DNA from: Davidsoniella eucalypti
Taxonomy: Eukaryota; Ascomycota; Sordariomycetes; Microascales; Ceratocystidaceae
Reading direction: 5' to 3'
Assembly (NCBI GenBank): GCA_004009845.1
Contig: RMBW01000037.1
Location: 1-64,000 of the forward strand
DNA: 64,000 bases
Below the pieces are notes generated by a model. It had not been told where the DNA came from. It saw only the letters and a program-made list of their open reading frames with translations, and made no database searches. Made by a program: the position numbers and the translations under genes. This document shows, piece by piece, positions 21,921-34,001 of this stretch (position 1 is the first letter of the stretch; every line of letters starts with the position of its first letter).

Positions 21921-23234
21921 TCATTTAGAGTCACTGATCTCAAGCTTCTCCAACTTCACGCCTTCTAGAATGGACTTCTGGCCTTCCTTGCGCTCAAGAA
22001 CCTCGTCGTCAGCTTCAAGTTGGGTCTCATCTCCAGTGCCTTCTTCACCTTCTTCCTCCTCCGAATCGTACTCCTCAGAGTCCTCTTCGGAGTCCTCATC
22101 AGAGCCGTCGTTGTTGACCTCGTTCTCGCAAGTCGACTCTGATTCCCTGACAGCAGCTTCCAAATCTCTGTTCATTTTCTTAGTGAAGCCAGAAGCTGCC
22201 TCTGCGATGTCAAGTCTAGTAGCGCCGTCTTGGCCAACCAACTTCTTGGCATCTTTGAAATAAGGGCCTTTAGATGAAGGTGTAAAGTGGAATCTTCGAA
22301 GGAAAAACCGTTTGACACAGTTGACGTCTCTGTCAAAGTACATCTCGGCATTCATGTGGTCCATAGAGATCATTTGGGGGAAATCGATAAGGATAGGAGT
22401 CAACTTAAGCGTTGGCTCCTCGCCTTCCTCGCCAGCAATCTCCTCTTCCTTAATGAGGATGTTGAATTCGTTGAAATCACCGTGGATCATACCGTGCTTG
22501 GCTAGGCGAAGCAACATAGCAATCAGCTCCGCATATAGAGATGCCGGGTCTGGGACAGAGGAAATTTGGCGAAGAGGAAATGCGTCTATCAAAGACATAA
22601 GAACGGTGTGTCTGCTCTGGCCCAGGGGCTCAGGTACGGGGAAGCCCTCGGCCTTGAGTGCCTTCATGAAAGCAAATTCTTTCATGGCTGCCAGACGTGA
22701 AAGGTACATCCATGATGCAGACGGCTTGTTGCGTAGGTAGTCACGGTTTGACTTGACGGTACGGAATGAGATACGTCCTAGACGGTGGATCTTGAGAACA
22801 AGTTGCGTACCGGTGTGGTCGGCCACTACCATAATATCACTCTCCTTTCCAACACCTATCCGGCTACCGACACTGTAGATCTCCTTGCGCGTGGTATAGG
22901 TATGTAGGGCAAGGTAGTCCAGACCACCGTAGGTCAACCGGTAACCATCGTATTTGGCTTCTTTGACTTTGGCGATAAGGCCAACCTTAGCCAGCGCAGA
23001 TATGCTACGACGGACTCCACTAGCACCGCCACGGAGACGAGACAGCTTTTCTATTAAGGACGTAGGGACGAGTTCGTGGTTTTTGCTACCTTGTTCGGCC
23101 TGTTGATGGGTAACCCTAGGTTAGGGTATGCTAAATTGATTGCATTTCGTGCCAAAAAAAAAAAAACTTACTGCAGCAAGGACTTTCCAGTCCTCAGAAG
23201 TAAGATGGCGCAAGGCCTTCGAATCCAAAAGCAT
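21921..23234 (-). CDS. rio2: Rio2, atypical serine kinase/ATPase of 40S ribosome maturation
   Basis: Two exons, complement(join(21921..23099,23172..23234)), give 413 residues. Exon 1 encodes only MLLDSKALRHLTSEDWKVLAA, and the 72-base intron (gtaagt ... caacag) is in phase 0. The N-terminal winged helix ends near YGGLDYLALHTY. The kinase has the flexible nucleotide loop GVGKESDIMV, the Lys in LKIHRLGR, the catalytic loop HGDFNEFN and the metal-binding LIDFPQM. The C-terminus is a long Glu/Asp/Ser tract (residues about 335-385). Rio2 binds pre-40S particles and its ATPase activity drives release of late assembly factors before 20S pre-rRNA cleavage. It diverges from rpn1. The intron contains a telomere-like palindromic stretch (accctaggttagggt) of unknown meaning. 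Confidence 0.95.
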
Positions 23235-23927
23235 GATTGCGTTAGTGTAGAAATGTCGAAATGGAAATGGAAATGTAGAGATTAAATCCGAGCAATCAAT
23301 CGAGATTTTGAACTGAAAATAAGATATCGAAGAAAACGTAAATGTCGAAGAACCAAGGTGCAGACTCTATGACGACAGAAGATTTTGGCTACACAAACCC
23401 AAACAAGGACCCCACGGTGGAATTTTTGGAGGGGCGGCTTAGCGATAAGATAAACTACAGGCCAGCCATCTTAGCTGACAAATGCTTTTTTCAGTGTCAG
23501 TGCAGGGACATAGTGGGGAACTAAACGACGTAGCTTACTAGCACGTGACTATCAGCAAGGCTAGGCGGCAAGCCTCGCGTCACCAATGTGTACCTAATGC
23601 TGGAAACTGGCTGGGGGCCCTTTAACCAGAACTGAGTGGGCTACAGAGATGACTAGACGAGCTTAGCTAGCCTTCCATCAACATCTCTTGACATCCACGA
23701 CCACCAAAAAAAACACCAAAACGTCACCACCGCAGCGCCTTCTTTCAAGTTGAAGCCGCTCTTTTTGATTGCCTGTTGTCTGTGCCATTCGCTGCAATTC
23801 TCCCTAGGCCAATTGTTTACTCTTTCTATCCCACCCAAGCAGCGCCTTATACACACCCTCACATATCCAAGCTCAGCCCGCTTACGCCCACCTTTCGATT
23901 GCTGTTGCTACTAGTTCTACTTCCACC
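23235..23927. promoter_or_regulatory. Divergent promoter between rio2 and rpn1
   Basis: This 693-base gap separates divergent start codons. The short frame at 23342-23524 has no domain. The last 200 bases are pyrimidine-rich, as expected for an rpn1 leader. Confidence 0.5.
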
Positions 23928-26851
23928 ATGGCTCAAGAAACCGAGTCCAGCAAGCCTGTGGACAAGGGCAAGGGAAAGGCCGTCGAGGAGCCCGCCACTG
24001 AGACTCCGGAAGACCAGAAAGATGAGAAGAAGGGCGAGAAGATCGGAGGTATAGCCCAGTTCCGTGACTTTTCCCCGCCATGATGCGCCCAATTCCACGT
24101 AGAATATGCTTCGCTGACCACCATTTGAAATATAGCCCAGGAGGAGCTCAGCGAAGAGGACCAGCAGCTGAAGAGCGATCTGGAGATGCTCGTTGAGAGA
24201 TTGGCCGTAAGCTCAGCATCCCACGGTACACCCGCCAAGCTCTTTCTATACACTAACACGCTGTTGATTTCTAGGAAAGCGACGACAGTCTCTACAAGCC
24301 CGCTCTCGACGAGATGAGGAACTCTATCCGCACATCTACCTCTTCCATGACCGCCGTTCCCAAACCCCTCAAGTTCCTGCGGCCGCACTACGGAGCACTC
24401 AAGGATGTTTACGAGTCTTGGCCCAAAAGTGATAACAAGGACTCTCTTGCCGACGTTTTGTCGGCCATTGGTATGACCTACTCCGATGAGGACAACCAAG
24501 ATACCCTCAAGTATCGTCTTCTCTCCCCAACCACAGACATTGGCTCCTGGGGCCACGAATACGTCCGGCTACTGGCGCTGCAGATCGGCGAAGTCTTCGC
24601 AAAGCGCATCAGTGACGAGGAGGCTACTGAGGACCTGGTCGACCTGGCTCTGCAGCTTGTCCCTTTGTTCCTGAAGAGCAATGCTGAAGCCGATGCCGTC
24701 GATCTGCTTAGCGAGCTCGAAATCATCGACAGACTTCCTGAATTCCTCGACGAAAATACCTACAGCCGTGCCTGCCTCTACCTCAACAGCATGGTCAACC
24801 TTCTAACCTACCCCGACAATGAGATTTTCCTACGCACCGCCTACGGAATCTACATCAAGTACAAGCAATTGACTCAAGCTATGACTATGGCTATCCGTCT
24901 AAACAATATCGACCTAATCAAGTCGACATTTAGCAAGACCACTGATATTCCCTTGAAGAAGCAACTTGCTTTCCTCGTTGGACGTCAGCGGATAGTCATC
25001 GACTCATTCGATGATGACGAGAGTGCCAATGAAGAGATTGCCAAGTGCTGCAACAACGCCTACCTTTCGAAACACTTCCAATACCTAGGCAAGGAGCTGA
25101 ACCTTCTTGACCCCAAAATGCCCGAAGACATCTACAAGACACACTTGGAGAGCAGCCGTGTCTCTAATCACACCAACATTGACTCTGCCCGCCACAACCT
25201 TTCGGCGGCATTCGTCAACGCATTCGCCAACGCTGGTTTTGTCCAGGACAAGATGATGGTTGCCGAAGACGTCAAGGATCAATGGGTGTGGAAGACCAAG
25301 GCTGATGGCATGACCTCGACTGTTGCGTCTATTGGTAGCATTATGCTTTGGAACAGCGAGTTGGGCCTTGACAACATTGACAAGTACCTTGATGTCGAGG
25401 AGACTGAGATCCGCGCTGGTGGTACCCTGGGTATCGGTATCATGAGCTCTGGTGTCTACCATGAAGATGGTGCTGCCCTTGCTCTGCTCAGTGATGAAGA
25501 CCGTCTTCGCCACAAGGATCCTGGCGTCCGTACCGCAGCTATCATGGGTCTAGGTCTCGCTTACGCCGGCTCCAACACCGAGGTTGTTCTAGAATACCTC
25601 ATTCCTCTTATCAGTGACTCCTCTGAATCTATGCAAATATCGGCCATGGCTGCACTTTCTTGTGGTTTGATTTTCATTGGCTCTTCTCACTCAGATATCA
25701 GCAGTGCCATTGTATCTACGCTGCTCGATGATGATCGTAAGGAGCAGCTCACTGACAAGTGGACTCGCTTCCTCGCTCTAGGCCTCGGACTTTTGTTCTT
25801 TGGCAAGCAAGAGGAGGTCGATGTCATTCTGGAGACGCTGAAGGCTGTCGATCACCCCATGGCTAAGCCTACCCTGGTTCTAGCCCAGATCTGCGCCTGG
25901 GCTGGTACCGGTGCTGTTCTCAAGATCCAGGAGCTGCTCCACATCTGCACTGAGCATCTGGATGAAACTGACGACAAGAAGGGCGATGAACTTCTTCAGT
26001 CTTACGCTGTCCTAGGTATCGCTCTCATTGCAATGGGAGAAGATGTTGGCCAAGAAATGGTCCTGCGTCACTTTGGTCACCTGATGCACTACGGAGAGTC
26101 CAACATCCGCCGTACCGTTCCTCTAGCGATGGGTCTAATCAGCCCTAGTAATCCCCAGATGAAGGTATACGATACTCTATCCAGATACAGTCACGATACC
26201 GATAGTGAGGTTGCAAACAATGCAATTTTTGCCATGGGTCTTCTAGGAGCTGGTACCAACAACGCTCGTTTGGCACAGCTACTCAGACAGCTGGCATCAT
26301 TCTATTACAGAGATCAAGACTCGCTGTTCATGGTCCGCATTGCGCAAGGTCTACTTCACATGGGCAAAGGTACACTCACTGTGAGCCCATTTCACACTGA
26401 TCGTCAAATCATGTCACGCGTCGCATCAGCCAGTCTGCTAACGGTGATGGTGTCCATGATTGATGCCAAGGAATTCATTCTCTCAACCCACCACTACCTA
26501 CTATACTTCCTAACGTCAGCCATCTTCCCTCGCATGCTTGTTACTGTGGATGAAGATCTCAACTTCCTCAACGTGAACGTTCGTGTTGGTCAGGCTGTGG
26601 ATGTTGTTGGCCAGGCTGGTCGGCCTAAGACGATCACGGGCTGGCAAACACAAAGTACGCCAGTAGTTTTGGCGTACGGTGAGAGAGCAGAGCTAGAGAA
26701 CGAAGAGTACATCAGTCTTAGCAGCACACTAGAAGGTGTTGTTATTCTAAGAAAGGTAAGCAAATTCATCCTACACTATCTATCTATAACTATGAAAGAC
26801 CGTATACTAACATATATATCTTAGAACCCCGAGTGGGAAGATGATAAATAA
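23928..26851 (+). CDS. rpn1: Rpn1, non-ATPase base subunit of the 26S proteasome
   Basis: Four exons, join(23928..24048,24136..24206,24275..26755,26825..26851), give 899 residues. Junction 1 is phase 1 (GAKIGG side g|gtatag to tatag|cc), restoring AQEELSEEDQQLKSDLEML. The last exon encodes only NPEWEDDK. The N-terminus is Lys/Glu-rich. The middle carries the proteasome/cyclosome repeats, helical units such as TLGIGIMSSGVYHEDGAAL, AAIMGLGLAYAGSN and ISAMAALSCGLIFIGS. Rpn1 is a toroid on the 19S base that binds Rpt1/Rpt2 and docks ubiquitin, Rad23/Dsk2-type shuttles and Ubp6. Length and order match fungal Rpn1. The small terminal exon is supported by a good donor (gtaagc), an acceptor (cttag) and the typical acidic end. 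Confidence 0.96.
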
Positions 26852-28114
26852 ACAACTCCTTGAACTAGTTTTGAGTTTGAGGGACGCTGTAGAGTGGAGC
26901 TGAAGGGTAATAAATGTACATGGTCCGTTTCAATGACAGTATTAACAATTGACAGTACCAATCAATGATGTTAACATATTTAATCAACTAGTATGATGTG
27001 TCGTATTGTTCTTGAATCTTTTGTGAATCTTGTTATAATATGTAGTACATGGAAGAAGAAAACGTATTAATGTACTATTTTATTATTTTATTGTTCTATA
27101 TTTTGCAAGGGTCTAAGACTGTTTTTTTTAGAGTAACAATGTCCCTAGTGTTTTCCCCACTATTTTTAAGTTGAAAGCCAATCATTTTGTAGCACTTACA
27201 CTTACATTTAAACCCTTTAGGAAATCTAGGTCAAGTCCATGAAGAAGTTTAAGTTTAATGAGATTGTGGTGTATATTGAGGTTTTTTTTTTTTGTAAATC
27301 TAGGTAAAAGATTGTGACAATATGCATCATTACTTTAATAAGTACCTGAACATTTTTTTATATCATAAGACTGAAGAAAACACTGTGATGATACGAGATT
27401 ATTATTTTTTATTCTTATTTATTAGACCCGCCTAAAATAAGAGAAGAAACTCATGTTATGATAAAAAAGCATGAGAGAAAGGTGGGGAAAAAAAAGGGAG
27501 AGTTTAGACACATAGGAGACATATCTCATGTGTGCATAAAGAGTAAAGAAAAATAACTAAACATGATAAAAAAAAGCGCAAGTAAAAACAGAGAGAGAAA
27601 GTGTTATTTTTTTTCTCTCAAAAAAAAGAGAAAAAAAAAACATGGAAGAAATCAAGGATAGAAGATAAAAAGCCAGCCCCCCCCCCCAACTCCCCTAAAT
27701 GATATTTGTGATGCAAAAATAAAAATAAAAAAAGGAGAGGAATAAAGAGAAGAAGAAAAAGATTTATACGCTGATCTTAAGTTTTTACTTTTTTTGAAAA
27801 TCCATAGTAAAAAAAAAGAAGAGAAAAAAATCGTATATAATAAGAAAAAAGGGGGCGTAGAATAGTTTGAGAGTAGAAATAGAGTGACAAAGAATAAAAG
27901 CATAGTTGATGAATGAAAGATATGTGGATGAGAATAAGGAGCGTAGGGTGTATTTCTTTTTTTTTTGTCCAAGATTTATGATGCCGAAGTGATATCATTT
28001 AAAAAAAAAAAACGTTGAAGAGCAGAAGAATGAAAGAATAATACAGAGACTAGATAACAGTCTAGAAAAAAAACCCCGCCCAAAAGATAGCACAAAGGAG
28101 AACTCTTTCATGCT
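26852..28114. other. Homopolymer-rich AT region
   Basis: About 1.26 kb of A/T runs with only low-complexity open frames (Phe/Ser/Tyr-rich on the minus strand, from A-tracts). An 11-base C run lies at 27677-27687. I see no gene. It should hold the rpn1 and FHA-gene 3' ends. Confidence 0.6.
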
Positions 28115-29983
28115 TCAAGGAGTCTTGGGGCGCTTCCAGTAATACTGCTTATGCTGTTTTCTGCACGCACGTAGGCTAGGTTTCCGCAGACCATCGACGA
28201 CAGCCTTACGTTCCATATCATGGTCGTTCTCGGGCATGTAATAGTATTCACTCTCGAGGGGTTTACCCGCCGCATCCTTTCCATGACGAGGGATGATGCC
28301 AACAGAAGCGACGTCATCGAGCACACGCTTAAGCAGATCGCGGGTCAAGTCGGCGCGGATGTCGGAGGGGAGGTTAGCCAGGATAGTCGAGAGGGGCGTC
28401 GAGCTAAGACGAGAGAAGGCCAGCTGGTTAACGGTATGATGTGCGATCTCGTCGGCGCGGGGAACCGAGGCCAAGTCTTCAGCTTCTTCTTCATGTTGTT
28501 CTTCCTTTTTGATGACGACTGAGGAAGACTCGATCGAGGGGATGATGGTGGACATTTGCTCAGGGGCGTTTAAAGCCCGAGAAGCTTGAACGGCAGCCTC
28601 GGACTCGGCACTGAGCTCGGCATGCACGGCAGCAAGCGGCTTAGGCAGCATCTGAGTAGCAGCAGGGCTCGCGGTCGAGATATCGGCAAAGCGGCCGGTG
28701 ATGTTTGCACCAAAGGGACCGAACGAATGCACGACGGGATCATTTTCCTCGTCTGGGTCGACTTCGTCGCCGTCTGATTCCGGCTCGCTCAGATCAGACG
28801 AGAACGAGTCGATGATTGTCGAGTCCGGATCCATCTCGGATTCGTGCGGGGGAAGCTCAGGTTCGTCGTCCTCGTAGATCTGCACTTCGTCGGCCTCTTC
28901 GCTGGTAGCCGAGGCGCTGCTGGAGGCGGGGAGGAGAGCCTGGAGGCGGGCACTTGAAGCCAGGGAGGAGGAGGCGGGTGAAGGAGACTCTGGGTCACGC
29001 ATGCGGCTGACGGCGTTGCATGGACTGGTCGGGATATCCGTGCGGACGACGGGTGCGGCGCTAAGAGTCATGATGAGCTGGCGACGCGCAGTAGGCGATG
29101 GGGAAGTTTCCCATTCGGAGGGGTCCGCTGGAGTCTCTGGCTTGGGCCACTGTACCAGGACACGCGAGCCCTGGATATCCAGCAGGATAGGCGTGCCATC
29201 TTCAGAAGTGAAGGAATCGCCATGGTGCAGAGTGTAAGTGCGGCTGGCGCAGTGGACGTCGACGTCGTTCCAGCCCTTGCACACTATCTCGATGCGGTTG
29301 GGATCGAGAGGCTTGGTGGCGGCGATATACCGAGCCTCGATGTGTACGCGGGAGATGTGGCGGTTGAAGGATAATTGGAAGTCCGATGAGATACTGCTAC
29401 GGCCCATGCGGATGATCTCGCCGGTCTCTGGCAGGTCGACTGAAGGAACGTCGCCGAGGGGCACACGCGGCCTGAGGGCATCGTCGACGCCCTGGGCCGG
29501 AGAGGTGGGCACCTGGTGCTCCTGCTGCTGGAGACGAGAGAGCACACGGTCCAAGTGAGAGACGTTCATCGGCGGCGGAGACGACGACAGGATGCCGGCG
29601 CTCGATGTTGCGGCGGGCGTGGGATAGTCGTAGGCGCCTCTGTTGGGGCGTTTCGAAGGCCGCGGCAAGCCGGGCGAAGACGAGAGTGGCTCAAACGCCG
29701 GAAGCAGCGCCGACGCAGGGCGTTTCTTGCCGGCCACGGAGTTCTCGCTGGCAATCAGGGCGGCGGATCCGAGGCCGTTGGTGGCACCCGAAGCCATGTT
29801 CCGCTTGGGGTGGCCGGATGGCGTCCGCATGATGAAAGTAGAAGATGGCTTGCCGGACATGGCGGCAGAGCTGCTGTGGGCAAATGAAAACGACGCGGAA
29901 GTGGGCGGGTCGGCGGACATTCTGGCGCTGAGAGTCGCTGGCCGGTTGAGGCGCGGTGAGGCTTCCATTGATTGAAGTATCAT
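28115..29983 (-). CDS. FHA-domain protein, Tos4/Plm2-like
   Basis: A single exon of 622 codons from 29983. A start at 29968 (MEASPRL) is equally plausible. The first 180 residues are Ser/Pro/Ala-rich and probably disordered. An FHA phosphothreonine-binding domain spans about 190-280: IIRMGRSSISSDF, then NRHISRVHIEARYI with the conserved Gly-Arg, Ser and His. Acidic Ser/Asp/Glu tracts fill 370-430. A second conserved patch lies at the C-terminus (LPSDIRADLTRDLL, ESEYYYMPENDHD, CRKQHKQYYWKRPK). Yeast Tos4 and Plm2 have this layout and act in the replication-stress/G1-S transcription response, bound at promoters. The similarity is of architecture, so I leave the symbol empty. The long GC-rich gene sits between two AT-rich gaps. 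Confidence 0.75.
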   Translation of the reverse strand: MILQSMEASPRLNRPATLSARMSADPPTSASFSFAHSSSAAMSGKPSSTFIMRTPSGHPKRNMASGATNGLGSAALIASENSVAGKKRPASALLPAFEPLSSSPGLPRPSKRPNRGAYDYPTPAATSSAGILSSSPPPMNVSHLDRVLSRLQQQEHQVPTSPAQGVDDALRPRVPLGDVPSVDLPETGEIIRMGRSSISSDFQLSFNRHISRVHIEARYIAATKPLDPNRIEIVCKGWNDVDVHCASRTYTLHHGDSFTSEDGTPILLDIQGSRVLVQWPKPETPADPSEWETSPSPTARRQLIMTLSAAPVVRTDIPTSPCNAVSRMRDPESPSPASSSLASSARLQALLPASSSASATSEEADEVQIYEDDEPELPPHESEMDPDSTIIDSFSSDLSEPESDGDEVDPDEENDPVVHSFGPFGANITGRFADISTASPAATQMLPKPLAAVHAELSAESEAAVQASRALNAPEQMSTIIPSIESSSVVIKKEEQHEEEAEDLASVPRADEIAHHTVNQLAFSRLSSTPLSTILANLPSDIRADLTRDLLKRVLDDVASVGIIPRHGKDAAGKPLESEYYYMPENDHDMERKAVVDGLRKPSLRACRKQHKQYYWKRPKTP

Positions 29984-32900
29984 TCAGACAAGCCGTCGAT
30001 GCAGTCGTCCGGTGGGAGGACGACGATGTATATCTGGACGTGGTGGCTGTTGTATATAGTGGCAGATGTAGAAAACGCAGCGCTTCAATGCTCGGGATGG
30101 ATCTAGCGTGCTGGCATATAAACAACCGGATGCAGAGATCTCGGGACCACGAACGGATATCGGCAGAAAAAGCGGCGATGACTGTACAGGCGAATGGAGA
30201 CAACGAGTAAGCCACGAGGGTTCTCAAGACGATGGGATGGTTGGAGGTGGACGGAAGAAGCAGACTCTGGTGAGAATCGCAGATGACTCGTGACTCGAGG
30301 TGTGCAGAGGCCACAACAAAACGAAGAGAAGAGAAAAAGAGGAATGCTGGCCTTGATGCGGCTGGTATGTGTTGGTGTTGAAACGACGCAGGCGAAGACG
30401 ACGAAGATATGAGAGAGACGTCTGGTTTTCACAGGCCACAAAGTTCGCAAACAGAGCAAGACGACACGACGATGAGCAGGAGAGTAAGCTAGTCTGGGAT
30501 TTCGACGCCACGATCTTTCTTTTCTTGTTCTGTCTGGTCAGAGAAAGGGCTGTGTTTTCCGAGTTTCTCCAGCAAAAGGCCCAAGCTGCGTTTTAAACCC
30601 CTTCTTGTTGCTTCGTCTCTCGATTTTGTGTGCGAAAAAAAAAGAAGAAAAAAGCCAATTTACGCGGGCGCGACTGGCGTGTTTCTCAGGCGACTGACCC
30701 CGCTGTAGCCCGCTGGACTGATAGGCCTGTTACAGCGCTGGGCCTGCTATACCTGCCCCGCTAAATCGCCCGCGTCAACGCTATCAGCCCCAATAAAAAG
30801 CGCGTCGTTGCAGCGAAGAAGCGGAAAAGAAGAAGAAAAAAAGACATGGTTGAAAAGCTCATGTTTCGTTGGAGTCGGGTTTAATTGTCCTAATTGGGTA
30901 ATTGGGCGATTGCCTCCTAGCAACAGGAATCCAGCAGAGCAAGCAACTGCCCATTGTAGAGCACATAATATAACAGAACGCGTCGCTTTTACTAGCGAGA
31001 AAGAGAAAATAAAACACAGAATCCCAAAAGAGTTAAAATAGTTGCCGACCCGACCCGTCTTGTAGAAAGCCGCACACAAGTTTTTGTTCACGATGTTGTT
31101 TGTGCCGCAGATGTAGCAAACCAAAAACTACGTCTATATAGTTTGTAATAGTCTATATATTTCTACAGCTACGGCTTTGTTTTCACTGGCTGAGCAACGC
31201 AATACAGTTACAGAGAATAATATATCAGGTACATCATCTAGATGTATATTCGCAATTATGCCTCCCTTCATCCTGCCATCGCATCCATTCGGTTGTTTTA
31301 CTGCAGCACGGCAACCGCCAACACAATCGATATCCATGTCCCAGCCATTTTTGCTCATACACGACCAGCTTTCCCTTGGCCCTCGTCTTGTTGTCGACCG
31401 TATCCATTGTACGATGGCTCTGCAGAGAGCTGTATACTATACAATAAGGCTTCGCTCACAAGGCCGTGTCTGGATATCATCGTTTAGCTGGCTACAATGA
31501 TCTGTTCGATATTGTACGCAAATACAATACTAATGCAGGCAGGCTCGTTGGTTCCAATCTCCAGTGATACATGTATAGTATAGCATGTCGTATTTACTGC
31601 CGCTTCTGTGCTTCACCGCCGCCACAGCCTTCTGGGCGTGCGTTCGAATACACAGTACCAATATACATAGTGCCAATATATATGTACATAGTTCAACCCG
31701 ACCAGAGAATGACGTCTTCTTCCCTATCGGCGCTTTTCTTCTTTCTCGCTGACTCTCCAATATCTAATTGGGTTTCCTAAGACGCGTTTGGTGTTCTATC
31801 TGGCTTGATAGCTCCAAACTTGGGTCGCGCCAAGGACCGAGCTAGTACACCTACTAGTCCATTAGTGATAATCAGCAGATATACTCACCTCCAGTCTACC
31901 GACATTCCGGCTCAAGGCAAAACAGACTTAACAACAGCTCTCCATCGCCGTTTCTACATGCTGTAACTTTGTGTCAAGGCTATAGCTCGTTGATCCCCAA
32001 ACAGGCAATCCTACAGCGCCTCTATAGTGCTACATGTACTGGGTATTAGTGCTATACATATATATCACTTGGGCCAGGACTTTCAACCGCCCTCTCCCTT
32101 GTCGTCGTCTAGGACACCCTTCTCTTCTTTTTTCCTTATACTTCTTATTCTTCTAAACTTCCACTATTCCCTTTAACCCTCCTAGACATCCATCGCTGCC
32201 CGTTTCCCTGGACAACAACCCACCACCTCCTGTCTTGTCTCCCGAAATCAATACCCAGTACCAGGCAGTCCCATCAGGCAGGCAAAAGCAGCCTGCTAAC
32301 AAGTCGACTTTACCACTAGTTACCCATGGTGACAGAGTAATAGTGCTCATCGGTCTGCTAGCCGAGATGCGTATTTTTAAAATATTTTATTTATTTATTT
32401 AATAGCTCATTAATCTTATCGAGCTATAGAGCTATCAAGATGTTGCCGAAATGCATTACACATGTTATATTTCTGTCTGTTGCCATGGCTCGTCTGCAAA
32501 GCCATGACCACTATGGCTAGACAAACTGTAGCTTATAAAAAGTGCATGCTTCTCTCGGGCCGACTTAGCACGCACAAAGCAAAAGGAGAGAGAGTGTCTT
32601 GACCCAGCTTCTCGCACGATATAGTGTACATGTATATGTAGCAGAAATCCATCGTCTTGAAGCTTAGCTCGTTGGTTTGTATATCACTGTGTCAAGAACC
32701 AACAGCATCTGAGACGTCATGACTTGGGCCTGTTAGCTGTTGCCGTTGACAACAGCTCAACCACCCCAACGAGCCTATAAAGGAACTTGGCCATTTGTAA
32801 TTCCATTGTCTTGCATGGGATCAAAGCTGACCTGACCTGACCTGACCTGTATCATATATCAAAATAAAAGACTTTGAGAACCCAACCACCACCATGGGAG

Positions 32901-34001
32901 GACTTCTCAACTGTTACAACTATGAGTAGTATCGCCGAAACACCTGGCAGATTAGGAATCGAAAGCAAGTAACTTGGCTAAAAGAGAATCATAAATCTTG
33001 TCTAGATATATAAAGGTCCTTTTTTTTCTTGACTGCCTAAGGTACATCTTCCAATATTCCCAGCCCCAGCATAATTTTTTGGAAAGCCCACTTACGTGCA
33101 TCACGAAAGTAAAACTAATCCTATTTATTATTCTAAAAATATCCAATATTATTCATATCAGTACATCATTTTTTCTACATGGTGAAAATTTTCATTCTTG
33201 GTTTTCACCTCGATCTACTAGTATTTAGTCACTTGACAAAATGTAGTTGTATTTGTACACATAGGCCATCTTCGTTTTGACCAATCATTTTGCTTATAGA
33301 CAATCATGTACATAGTCATATAATCGCCTTCATAACTGTACAGTACACCTGATAGTACATATATTTATAAGCAAGTGATAATTACTTGTACTTGATATCT
33401 CACATGAGAACTAAATTGTGTTGAGATAAAAGCTTTTAGGTATAGTTCTTTTGTTGAAAATACAATAAAAGCCAAAGGACAATACAAAGAAAACAAAAAA
33501 AAGTCAAACCGTGGTTGAATAAGTAGTTATAGATACATGATGGAAGTCGTTGAGATAGTCGTAGTTGGGCCACTATATGAGACCCTAAATAAATGAAATA
33601 AAAATGAGATAACAAGGAAATCTAGCTGGGTTGAAAAGCCGTTAAGTCGTTGAGAATTAAAATGCGTATAAGAGAAATATTCAGTCTAGAACTAAAACGA
33701 GCAAACAAACACCCAGACTTTGTTGGAGAAGTCGAAGTAGGCTATCATGGTTCGTTTGTTGCGTCCTAGCCTTGATCATCAAGATATCTAGACTGTCTCT
33801 ACAGCACCATGTTGAATTATAGAATTGCCTGTTGTATATGCAGATATGCACCGGCAAGCGATGAAGTAGTCGAAAAAAAAGATGAAGAATGATGATGATA
33901 ATGATAGATATATCGTTCCGAGTGATCGTGTGTAGAGAATCGACCGGGACATTGAGTAAAACTGGCCTACCAAGGAGGGTTTAAAGATGTCTGTGTTCTG
34001 T
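29984..34001. other. Four-kilobase gene-free interval
   Basis: No frame in this stretch has a domain, good codon pattern or splice support. Bases 29984-30600 are likely the FHA-gene leader and promoter. A 5-base tandem repeat, (CTGAC)x4.6, lies at 32827-32849. The remainder is AT-rich, with runs of tatata and a (cat/tgt)-poor, low-complexity texture. Confidence 0.5.
32827..32849. repeat. CTGAC tandem repeat, 4.6 copies
   Basis: Four perfect copies of ctgac in head-to-tail order followed by a broken fifth. It lies in gene-free DNA and has no apparent function. Confidence 0.8.

Noticed and set aside
23100..23125. Telomere-like accctaggttagggt in the rio2 intron
   Set aside because: A single short, imperfect palindrome. 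No array, and it lies in an intron, so not an internal telomere.
27652..27998. Phe/Ser-rich minus-strand frames
   Set aside because: Produced by A-rich tracts; homopolymer translation with no domain.
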